DNA from: Halocaridina rubra
Taxonomy: Eukaryota > Arthropoda > Malacostraca > Decapoda > Atyidae
Assembly: GCA_037179515.1 (NCBI GenBank)
Contig: JAXCGZ010020856.1
Span: 60,001 to 124,000 of the forward strand
Length of the DNA stretch: 64,000 nucleotides
Direction: 5' to 3'
Shown here: in pieces, positions 1 through 7,687 of the stretch
Numbering within the stretch: position 1 is the stretch's first letter
How the letters are laid out: each line of letters begins with the position of its first letter
Notes under the pieces: generated by a model
What the model was told of the DNA's origin: nothing
The model's input: the letters and a program-made list of their open reading frames with translations, nothing else
Databases searched by the model: none
Translations under genes and position numbers: made by a program

Positions 1-385
1 TTTTATCCACTCCAAGACATTTCCACCTATTCTAGCATTGCTTGCAGCTTCCTAATAAGTCTCCCATGTGGAAGAGTGTCAAACATTTTTTTTGGAAGTC
101 TAGGAATATGCAATCTGCCCTGTTAGATTCGGCTTATCTCATCATAAAATTCTAATAGGTTTGTTACTGTTGATCTAACTTCTCTGAAACCATGTTCCCT
201 CACTGACAAAAAGTTGAAGGATTCCAAGTGAAGAGAGATATGTTTCCTCAGTAGATTCTCCATAACTTTGCAAACTATGCTGGTCAAGGAAACTGGTCTA
301 TAGTTTAGAGCCGTATCCCTCTTTCCCTTTTTGAAGATAGGTATCACATTTGCTTGTTTCCAGCATCTTGGAATCTCCCCTGACT
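1..385 (-). mobile_element. CR1-like LINE, copy A (partial, cut by window edge)
   Basis: Minus-strand fragment of the reverse transcriptase of the same LINE family as the next six copies. It encodes the RT segment around FKKGKRDTALNYRPVSL and HGFREVRSTVTNLLEF (codons within 123-347), with frame breaks either side and a short T-run insertion near 87-95. Homology to copy C stops at about 385, where the TG tail of copy B begins. The left part is outside the window, so full length is unknown. Confidence 0.85.
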
Positions 386-559
386 GTGTGCGTGTGTGTG
401 TGATTACCTAATTGTGATTACCTAATTGTGTTTACGGGAAAGAGCCCAAAGCTCGTATCTTCCCGTCTCCTGATCGGTTCCATTTTAGACTTAGTGATAC
501 TTATCATACCTGTCCTTAAAACTATGGATTGAGATAGCATTAACTACCTCCTCGCTTAG
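386..559 (-). mobile_element. CR1-like LINE, copy B (3' end only)
   Basis: A 174-bp, heavily 5'-truncated copy: TG tail, two 14-bp terminal units (TGATTACCTAATTG on the plus strand), the 3' UTR and about the last 30 codons of ORF2, ending at CTCGCTTAG. It is directly abutted by the TG tail of copy C at 560. Its shortness and exact 3' end are what target-primed reverse transcription leaves when synthesis stops early. Confidence 0.8.
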
Positions 560-662
560 TGTGTGTGTGTGTGATTACCTAATTGTGATTACCTAATTGT
601 GTTTACGGGAAAGAGCCCAAAGCTCGTATCTTCCCGTCTCCTCATCGGTTCCATTTTTAGAC

Positions 663-3485
663 TTAGTGATACTTATCATACCTGTCCTTAAAACTATGGA
701 TTGAGATAGCATTAACTACCTCCTCGCTTAGCGAATTCCAATTATCAACTACTCTTACACTGAAAAAGTATTTCCTTACATCCTGCAAACAAGTTTTCTT
801 ACGAAGCTTCAAACTATGACCTCTAGTTCTAGAGCCAGCCATATCGAAATATCGATCCCTATCCACTCTATCATAACCATGAAGGAATTTAAAGACTGTC
901 ACCATATCCCCCCTTACTCTTCTAGCTTCGAGTGATGGCAAGTCTAATTCCCTCAGCCTCTCATCATAACCGAGATTGCGTATTTCTGGCACCAGTTTCG
1001 TGGCATGTCTTTGAACTTTTTCAAGCTTAGCTATGTGCTTTTTCAAGTGCGGATTCCAAAAGGGGGCTGCATATTCGAGTTTTGGCCTCACATAGGTTAC
1101 ATAAATATTTCTGAACATTTCCTTGTCCATGTGCCTGAAGGCTACCCTTACATTTGATAAGAATGCATATGCTGCCCTTACTACGCCATTTATATGTATT
1201 TCTGGAGACAAATCTGCCAGTATGTTTACTCCTAGATCTCTCTCATTTTCTGTCTCTTGAAGTTGTACTCCAGCCACCGAGTAGTCAAGCTTGGGCCTTC
1301 TTGCACTTGTACCCATTCTCATTACCTTACATTTTGAGGTATTGAATTTCATTAGCCACTTTTCTGACCACTCATGCAGATTATTTAGATCCTCCTGAAG
1401 TTCTCTACCATTGTTCTCGTTTTTTACTTTCTTCACAATCTTTGCATCATCTGCAAACATATTCATGAATGAATTTACAGACTCTGGTAGGTCATTTACA
1501 TATACAAGGAACAAAAGTGGCCCTAAAACTGAACCCTGTGGAACTCCACTACTAACTCTTCTCCATTCAGACACTGAGTGTCTTACTCTAACCCTCTGTT
1601 CCCTTCCTTCTAAGTAAGTTTTTATCCATTCCAAGACATTTCCACCTATTCTAGCCATTGATTGCAGCTTCCTAATAAGTCTCCCATGTGGAACAGTGTC
1701 AAACGCTTTCTGGAAGTCTAGGAATATGCAATCTGCCCAGCCCTCTCTTTCCTGTAAGATTTGGCTTACCTCATCATAAAATTCTAATAAGTTTGTTACT
1801 GTTGATCTACCTTCTCTGAAGCCATGTTGCCTCACTGACAAAAAGTTGAAGGATTCCAAGTGAAGAGAGATATGTTTCCTTAGTAGTTTCTCCATAACTT
1901 TGCAAACTATGCTGGTCAAGGAAACTGGTCTATAGTTCAGAGCCGTATCCCTCCTTCCCTTTTTGAAGATAGGTATCACATTTGCTTGTTTCCAGCATCT
2001 TGGAATCTCCCCCGACTCCAGTGACTCCTTAAATATGATACTTAGTGCCACTGATATTGTGTTTGCGCATTTTTTAAGCACATGAGGGGATATGTCATCA
2101 GGACCTGTAGCTTTATGAACATCTAAATCCATCAGCGCTTTGCATACCTCTGTGGCTGTAAGGTTGATGTTCTCTAATACCGGCCCTTGAGCTTCTATCA
2201 CTGCAATCTGAGGGGGTGGGGTATTTTCTACTGTAAATACTGACTGAAACTCCTTGTTCAATTCTTTGCAGATCTCTTCGTCCGTCTCAGTGATGCTTCC
2301 ATCCGCTCTCTTTAGCCTTAAAACCTGTTCTTTTACCTTCAGTTTTCCTCTGATAAAGCTGTGGAAAAGCTTGGGATTTTCTTTAGCCTTCCTGGTGATG
2401 TCCCTCTCATAATCTCTCTCTGCCTCTCTCCTTTTACTTAGGTAGTCATTTCTTGCTCTTTTGTAGGTTTGCCAGGCATTTATGTTTTTTCTCCTCCTAT
2501 ACCTTTTCCAGCATTTGTCTCTCCACTCCTTAGCTCTTTTACACCCATTATCGAACCATTTCTCTCTGGCATGAATTACACCTACTTTGGTGACAGGTAT
2601 GCAGCAATCTACTATCTTCCCATATTTCTCACAAAAGATGTCATACATTTCTTGTACAGATTTGTTGTAAAATAAGGTTCTCCAGTCAATAACTGCAAAA
2701 AGCTCATTCATTTTGATGTAATCTCCTTTCGGATAGTTCCTCCTCATGTCCTCAGTGCCTCTACTCTCAGGAAGAATGTCTTCAATGATATACTCCATCA
2801 ACAACACACAGTGGTCACTCTTTCCAATTGGTGGTTCATACTCAATATTTTCAATATCCAACACATTATCTGTGAACACTAGATCAAGTAGTGATGGCTC
2901 ATCCCCACCCCTGGCTCTTGTTGGTTCCATTACATGTTGGTGTAGGAAATTCCCTCGTACGCAATCTAGGAATCTTGCCCCAAATGAGTCCTCACCACTG
3001 TGTGGGTCAAGATTTATCCAATCTATCTCTTTATGATTAAAGTCTCCCATAATCAAAATCCTACATTTTTTCTCCCGTGCCATGTTAACAACTGAGTTTA
3101 TGACTTCAATAGTACCTATATGACTTTCCTCATAAATTTCAAGCCTATTTTGGTTCCTTGGTGGGTTGTATACAACAGTTATTATAATGCTCTCTGACCC
3201 AGTATTTATGCGAGCAACAAGAAATTCCCTGAACTCACTTTCTATAGCCAAGTTTATTTCTTCAACTTGAATCCTCTCACTTATGAGCAGTGCTATCCCT
3301 CCACCATTCCTCTCAGATCTTTCAACCCTTAGTATTCTGAAGCCCTTAGGAAAAACTGTGACACTGTTTATGTCCTCACTCAACTTAGTCTCTGTAATTG
3401 CTACTATATCTGCCTTACTGTTGTGAATCCTATCTTTTAATTCTACTGCCTTACCAGCTAATCCATCAGCATTTGTGTATAACAA
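663..3485 (-). CDS. LINE ORF2: APE endonuclease-reverse transcriptase (copy C)
   Basis: Multidomain replication protein of a non-LTR retrotransposon, which nicks target DNA and copies the element RNA at the nick. Visible residues: endonuclease TNADG (near residue 5), ITETKL (about 31), GDFNHKEIDW (about 146), SLLDLVFTDN and SDHC (about 225); RT with NYRPVSL, HGFREGRST, FLDFQKAFDTVPH, SGVPQGSVLGPLLF and the FADD active site near residue 676; then a CR1-type C-terminal domain. The 940-residue frame has no stop. The stated start codon is TTG; the frame actually stays open upstream to 3581, inside ORF1, and no ATG occurs before the endonuclease core (first in-frame Met near residue 137). Translation therefore must use a frameshift, reinitiation or a non-AUG start. 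Nearly identical to copy D and F coding sequence. Confidence 0.93.
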   Translation of the reverse strand: MLYTNADGLAGKAVELKDRIHNSKADIVAITETKLSEDINSVTVFPKGFRILRVERSERNGGGIALLISERIQVEEINLAIESEFREFLVARINTGSESIIITVVYNPPRNQNRLEIYEESHIGTIEVINSVVNMAREKKCRILIMGDFNHKEIDWINLDPHSGEDSFGARFLDCVRGNFLHQHVMEPTRARGGDEPSLLDLVFTDNVLDIENIEYEPPIGKSDHCVLLMEYIIEDILPESRGTEDMRRNYPKGDYIKMNELFAVIDWRTLFYNKSVQEMYDIFCEKYGKIVDCCIPVTKVGVIHAREKWFDNGCKRAKEWRDKCWKRYRRRKNINAWQTYKRARNDYLSKRREAERDYERDITRKAKENPKLFHSFIRGKLKVKEQVLRLKRADGSITETDEEICKELNKEFQSVFTVENTPPPQIAVIEAQGPVLENINLTATEVCKALMDLDVHKATGPDDISPHVLKKCANTISVALSIIFKESLESGEIPRCWKQANVIPIFKKGRRDTALNYRPVSLTSIVCKVMEKLLRKHISLHLESFNFLSVRQHGFREGRSTVTNLLEFYDEVSQILQEREGWADCIFLDFQKAFDTVPHGRLIRKLQSMARIGGNVLEWIKTYLEGREQRVRVRHSVSEWRRVSSGVPQGSVLGPLLFLVYVNDLPESVNSFMNMFADDAKIVKKVKNENNGRELQEDLNNLHEWSEKWLMKFNTSKCKVMRMGTSARRPKLDYSVAGVQLQETENERDLGVNILADLSPEIHINGVVRAAYAFLSNVRVAFRHMDKEMFRNIYVTYVRPKLEYAAPFWNPHLKKHIAKLEKVQRHATKLVPEIRNLGYDERLRELDLPSLEARRVRGDMVTVFKFLHGYDRVDRDRYFDMAGSRTRGHSLKLRKKTCLQDVRKYFFSVRVVDNWNSLSEEVVNAISIHSFKDRYDKYH

Positions 3486-3487
3486 TC

Positions 3488-4471
3488 TTAATGAGGCCCC
3501 ATCCCCTGATCTTCTGTCATTATCTTCTTTATCTCCCCTTTGTCTGGAAGTATTCTGTAACGAAAATTTTTCTTCTCTTCTTCATTTCTTTCATCATTTA
3601 ACCTTTTTGCCTCTTGCAACAAGTTTTTGATCTTTCCCATCTCTTCCTGTGTTCTGTATCGTCTAATGAACACTTCTTTGCATTCTTGAAGGTCTTTTAG
3701 ACTTTTTTTTCTCAACAATATTTCCCTACATGTTTCCCCTCTCTCAAAGGTTACTTTTGTTGGTCTCGGCTTTCCTTCCCTCGAATATTTACCTAGTTGG
3801 TGTATGTTTACAATATCCTCAGGACCACATACTACTCCAAGCTTTCTTATCAGGTCTACAACGCTAGCTTTATTTTCTTCAAGTCTCCCCTGCCATGTTG
3901 GCAACTGGGATTCACTTATGCCTGAGATTACCACTGTCTTCTCCTTATCAAGTGCCTGTCTGATGAGTGGGTTTGCCCTTTCCATCACAACGTCTTTCAT
4001 TTTTTCGATTACTGTCTCTTTATAGTCAACTGTTTGTATGTTTTCCAGTGCCACCACCTTTACAGCCTCTTTTACTGCCACATTCCCCTTTAGTGCATCA
4101 GCAAAGGACGTTTTCATGGCATCATTTTCCATATTCAGCTCCTGGAACTCTTTTCTGAACTGTTCAATGTTTTCCTTAATCTGAACATTCCAAGCAGCAA
4201 TCTCGTCTCTCTCAGAAGAGAGCAGTGAACTAACATCTAATTCCTTTAGGTTGTCATTCAGCTGTTTGTTTTTATCTTCTTGTTTAGAAATTCTAGATTC
4301 TAGTTGACTCTTTTCCCCTTCCAGCTTCTTTATTCTTTTTTCTAGTTCCTTTCTCTCCTGCCCTTGTGCTTTATTTGCTTCCTCCAAAGATCTTATTTGT
4401 TCTCTGAGTGTTTCATTCTCTTTCATTTCTCCATCCATATTCCGAATTTTATCATCAAGGCTTATAACCAT
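3488..4471 (-). CDS. LINE ORF1: coiled-coil RNA-binding protein (copy C, 5'-truncated)
   Basis: Likely the nucleic-acid-binding partner that coats the element RNA. The first 100 or so residues are rich in E, K, Q and L heptads (LREQIRSLEEANKAQ), a long coiled coil for oligomerisation. The middle contains KTVVISGISES, GVVCGPEDIVNIHQLGK, RPRPTKVTF and EVFIRRYRT, the pattern of the RRM-like plus C-terminal domains of L1/CR1 ORF1 proteins (family knowledge). I chose the ATG at 4471, but the frame is open to 4557 and the upstream codons continue the coiled coil (IRGLKQRIKKLEEM), so the true start was lost by truncation. It ends in GMGPH at 3488 and overlaps the ORF2 frame. Confidence 0.85.
   Translation of the reverse strand: MVISLDDKIRNMDGEMKENETLREQIRSLEEANKAQGQERKELEKRIKKLEGEKSQLESRISKQEDKNKQLNDNLKELDVSSLLSSERDEIAAWNVQIKENIEQFRKEFQELNMENDAMKTSFADALKGNVAVKEAVKVVALENIQTVDYKETVIEKMKDVVMERANPLIRQALDKEKTVVISGISESQLPTWQGRLEENKASVVDLIRKLGVVCGPEDIVNIHQLGKYSREGKPRPTKVTFERGETCREILLRKKSLKDLQECKEVFIRRYRTQEEMGKIKNLLQEAKRLNDERNEEEKKNFRYRILPDKGEIKKIMTEDQGMGPH
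3563..3569 (-). promoter_or_regulatory. Candidate -1 ribosomal frameshift heptamer A AAT TTT
   Basis: In ORF1 frame the codons read AAA AAT TTT CGT (3571-3560), which gives a heptamer of the X XXY YYZ type. A slip back by one base enters exactly the ORF2 frame (TCG TTA CAG), which opens at 3581 just after a TGA and then has no stop for the whole of ORF2. Copy D has the same heptamer at 7584-7590. Copy F has an altered A/T run here. I see the site and frames directly; that it works is inference, and I did not identify a downstream pseudoknot. Confidence 0.4.
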
Positions 4472-4557
4472 TTCCTCTAGCTTCTTGATTCTCTGTTTAA
4501 GTCCCCTGATGACTACCCCTTCTCCCGACCCATGGGTGGGAGAGGTTTGGGACAGAG

Positions 4558-4558
<1 letters not shown>

Positions 4559-4628
<70 letters not shown>
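4559..4628. repeat. TG dinucleotide repeat, junction of copies C and D
   Basis: Seventy bases of almost pure TG. On the minus strand it is the CA tail of copy D lying directly against the 5' end of copy C. Shorter TG runs occupy other junctions (386-402, 560-574, 7688-7709, 9965-9986). Confidence 0.95.
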
Positions 4629-4629
<1 letters not shown>

Positions 4630-4716
4630 TTACCTAATTGTGATTACCTAATTGTGTTTACGGGAAAGAGCCCAAAGCTCGTATCTTCCCGTCTCCTCAT
4701 CGGTTCCATTTTAGAC

Positions 4717-7506
4717 TTAGTGATACTTATCATACCTGTCCTTAAAACTATGGATTGAGATAGCATTAACTACCTCCTCGCTTAGCCAATTCCAATTATC
4801 AAGTACTCTTACACTGAAAAAGTATTTCCTTACATCCTGCAAACAAGTTTTCTTACGAAGCTTCAAACTATGACCTCTAGTTCTAGAGCCAGCCATATCG
4901 AAATATCGATCCCTATCCACTCTATCATAACCATGAAGGAATTTAAAGACTGTCACCATATCCCCCCTTACTCTTCTAGCTTCGAGTGATGGTAAGTCTA
5001 ATTCCCTCAGCCTCTCATCATAACTGAGATTGCGTATTTCTGGCACCAGTTTCGTGGCATGTCTTTGAACCTTTTCAAGCTTAGCTATGTGCTTTTTCAA
5101 GTGCGGATTCCAAAAGGGGGCTGCATATTCGAGTTTTGGCCTCACATAGGTTACATAAATATTTCTGAACATTTCCTTGTCCATGTGCCTGAAGACTACC
5201 CTTACATTTGATAAGAATGCATATGCTGCCCTTACTATGCCATTTATATGTATTTCTGGAGACAAATCTGCCAGTATGTTTACTCCTAGGTCTCTCTCAT
5301 TTTCTGTCTCTTGAAGTTGTACTCCAGCCACCGAGTAGTCAAGCTTGGGCCTTCTTGCACTTGTACCCATTCTCATTACCTTACATTTTGAAGTATTGAA
5401 TTTCATTAGCCACTTTTCTGACCACTCATGCAGATTATTTAGATCCTCCTGAAGTTCTCTACCATTGTTCTCGTTTTTTACTTTCTTCACAATCTTTGCA
5501 TCATCTGCAAACATATTCATGAATGAATTTACAGACTCTGGTAGGTCATTTACATATACATGAAACAAAAGTGGCCCTAAAACTGAGCCCTGTGGAACTC
5601 CACTACTAACTCTTCTCTGTTCCCTTCCTTCTAAGTAAGTTTTTATCCATTCCAAGACATTTCCAAATATTCTAGCCATTGAGTGCAGCTTCCTAATAAG
5701 TCTCCCATGTGGAACAGTGTCAAACGCTTTCTGGAAGTCTAGGAATATGCAATCTGCCCAGCCCTCTCTTTCCTGTAAGATTTGGCTTACCTCATCATAA
5801 AATTCTAATAAGTTTGTTACTGTTGATCTACCTTCTCTGAAGCCATGTTGCCTCACTGACAAAAAGTTGAAGGATTCCAAGTGAAGAGAGATATGCTTCC
5901 TTAGTAGTTTCTCCATAACTTTGCAACCTATGCTGGTCAAGGAAACTGGTCTATAGTTCAGAGCCATATCCCTCCTTCCCTTTTTGAAGATAGGTATCAC
6001 ATTTGCTTGTTTCCAGCATCTTGGAATCTCCCCCGACTCCAGTGACTCCTTAAATATGATACTTAGTGCCACTGATATTGTGTTTGCGCATTTTTTAAGC
6101 ACATGAGGGGATATGTCATCGGGACCTGTAGCTTTTTGAACATCTAAATCCATCAGCGCTTTGCATACCTCTGTGGCTGTAAGGTTGATGTTCTCTAATA
6201 CCAGCCCTTGAGCTTCTATCACTGCAATCTGAGGGGGTGGGGTATTTTCTACTGTAAATACTGGCTGAAACTCCATGTTCAATTCTTTGCAGATCTCTTC
6301 ATCCGTCTCAGTGTTGCTTCCATCCGCTTTCTTTAGCCTTAAAACCTGTTCTTTTACCTTCAGTTTTCCTCTGATAAAGCTGTGGAAAAGCTTGGGATTT
6401 TCTTTGGCCTTCCTGGTGATGTCCCTCTCATAGTCTCTCTCTGCCTCTCTCCTTTTACTTAGGTAGTCATTTCTTGCTCTTTTGTAGGTTTGCCAGGCAT
6501 TTATGTTTTTTCTCCTCCTATACCTTTTCCAGCATTTGTCTCTCCACTCCTTAGCTCTTTTACACCCATTATCGAACCATTTCTCTCTGGCATGAATTAC
6601 ACCTACTTTGGTGACAGGTATGCAGCAATCTACTATCTTCCCATATTTCTCACAAAAGATGTCATACATTTCTTGTACAGATTTGTTGTAAAATAAGGTT
6701 CTCCAGTCAATAACTGCAAAAAGCTCATTCATTTTGATGTAATCTCCTTTCGGATAGTTCCTCCTCATGTCCTCAGTGCCTCTACTCTCAGGAAGAATAT
6801 CTTCAATGATATACTCCATCAACAACACACAGTGGTCACTCTTTCCAATTGGTGGTTCATACTCAATATTTTCAATATCCAACACATTATCTGTGAACAC
6901 TAGATCAAGTAGTGATGGCTCATCCCCACCCCTGGCCCTTGTTGGTTCCATTACATGTTGGTGTAGGAAATTCCCTTGTACGCAATCTAGGAATCTTGCC
7001 CCGAATGAGTCCTCACCACTGTGTGGGTCAAGATTTATCCAATCTATCTCTTTATGATTAAAGTCTCCCATAATCAAAATCCTACATTTTTTTTCCCGTG
7101 CCATGTTAACAACTGAGTTTATGACTTCAATAGTACCTATATGACTTTCCTCATAAACTTCAAGCCTATTTTGGTTCCTTGGTGGGTTGTATACAACAGT
7201 TATTATAATGCTCTCTGACCCAGTATTTATGTGAGCAACAAGAAATTCCCTGAACTCACTTTCTATAGCCAAGTTTATTTCTTCAACTTGAATCCTCTCA
7301 CTTATGAGCAGTGCTATCCCTCCACCATTCCTCTCAGATCTTTCAACCCTTAGTATTCTGAAGCCCTTAGGAAAAACTGTGACACTGTTTATGTCCTCAC
7401 TCAACTTAGTCTCTGTAATTGCTACTATATCTGCCTTACTGTTGTGAATCCTATCTTTTAATTCTGCTACCTTACCAGCTAATCCATCAGCATTTGTGTA
7501 TAACAA
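4717..7506 (-). CDS. LINE ORF2: APE endonuclease-reverse transcriptase (copy D, small in-frame deletion)
   Basis: Same protein as copy C ORF2 with 929 residues and no stop codon. Endonuclease motifs ITETKL, GDFNHKEIDW and SDHC and the RT motifs NYRPVSL, FQKAFDTVPH, GVPQGSVLGP and FADD are kept. It lacks 11 residues (33 bp, near 5619) just before SSGVPQGS, between RT motifs; copies C and F keep this segment, so the deletion is specific to copy D and may impair the RT fold. Start is again a TTG with the frame running back into the overlapping ORF1. Confidence 0.9.
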   Translation of the reverse strand: MLYTNADGLAGKVAELKDRIHNSKADIVAITETKLSEDINSVTVFPKGFRILRVERSERNGGGIALLISERIQVEEINLAIESEFREFLVAHINTGSESIIITVVYNPPRNQNRLEVYEESHIGTIEVINSVVNMAREKKCRILIMGDFNHKEIDWINLDPHSGEDSFGARFLDCVQGNFLHQHVMEPTRARGGDEPSLLDLVFTDNVLDIENIEYEPPIGKSDHCVLLMEYIIEDILPESRGTEDMRRNYPKGDYIKMNELFAVIDWRTLFYNKSVQEMYDIFCEKYGKIVDCCIPVTKVGVIHAREKWFDNGCKRAKEWRDKCWKRYRRRKNINAWQTYKRARNDYLSKRREAERDYERDITRKAKENPKLFHSFIRGKLKVKEQVLRLKKADGSNTETDEEICKELNMEFQPVFTVENTPPPQIAVIEAQGLVLENINLTATEVCKALMDLDVQKATGPDDISPHVLKKCANTISVALSIIFKESLESGEIPRCWKQANVIPIFKKGRRDMALNYRPVSLTSIGCKVMEKLLRKHISLHLESFNFLSVRQHGFREGRSTVTNLLEFYDEVSQILQEREGWADCIFLDFQKAFDTVPHGRLIRKLHSMARIFGNVLEWIKTYLEGREQRRVSSGVPQGSVLGPLLFHVYVNDLPESVNSFMNMFADDAKIVKKVKNENNGRELQEDLNNLHEWSEKWLMKFNTSKCKVMRMGTSARRPKLDYSVAGVQLQETENERDLGVNILADLSPEIHINGIVRAAYAFLSNVRVVFRHMDKEMFRNIYVTYVRPKLEYAAPFWNPHLKKHIAKLEKVQRHATKLVPEIRNLSYDERLRELDLPSLEARRVRGDMVTVFKFLHGYDRVDRDRYFDMAGSRTRGHSLKLRKKTCLQDVRKYFFSVRVLDNWNWLSEEVVNAISIHSFKDRYDKYH

Positions 7507-7508
7507 TC

Positions 7509-7686
7509 TTAATGAGGCCCCATCCCCTGATCTTCTGTCATTATCTTCTTTATCTCCCCTTTGTCTGGAAGTACTCTGTAAAGAAAATTTTTCTTCTCTT
7601 CTTCATTTCTTTCATCATTTAACCTTCTTGCCTCTTGCAACAAGTTTTTTATCTTTCCCATCTCTTCCTGTGTTCTGTATCGTCTA
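7509..7686 (-). pseudogene. LINE ORF1, 3' remnant (copy D)
   Basis: The last 59 codons of ORF1, from RRYRTQEEMGKIKNLL to the GMGPH terminus. The 5' part is missing because copy D stops here; apparent coding upstream (a His-Thr run) is just translated TG repeat of copy E. It keeps the AAA AAT TTT heptamer found in copy C. Confidence 0.85.
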
Positions 7687-7687
7687 A

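Larger units (their letters stand above)
560..4558 (-). mobile_element. CR1-like LINE, copy C (longest copy)
   Basis: About 4.0 kb on the minus strand: open ORF1, intact ORF2, a roughly 85-bp 3' UTR, two 14-bp terminal units and a CA tail (560-574). ORF1 is still open at the 5' junction (4557), so the copy is truncated inside or just before ORF1 and has no 5' UTR. Apurinic-type endonuclease plus RT without RNase H, and a C-terminal region ending in SFKDRYDKYH, fit the CR1 clade of the jockey superfamily; clade placement is by motif memory, not by phylogeny. Confidence 0.9.
4559..7687 (-). mobile_element. CR1-like LINE, copy D
   Basis: About 3.1 kb, minus strand. Carries the CA tail, the two 14-bp terminal units (4629-4656), 3' UTR, an open ORF2 and the last 59 codons of ORF1; it is 5'-truncated at about 7687 where the TG tail of copy E follows CGTCTAATG. 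Very close in sequence to copies C and F, so recently inserted. Confidence 0.9.

Noticed and set aside
2469..3036. Open frames on the plus strand opposite LINE ORF2, recurring at the same place in copies C, D and F
   Set aside because: They recur only because the LINE recurs; they are antisense shadows of the endonuclease and linker coding sequence.
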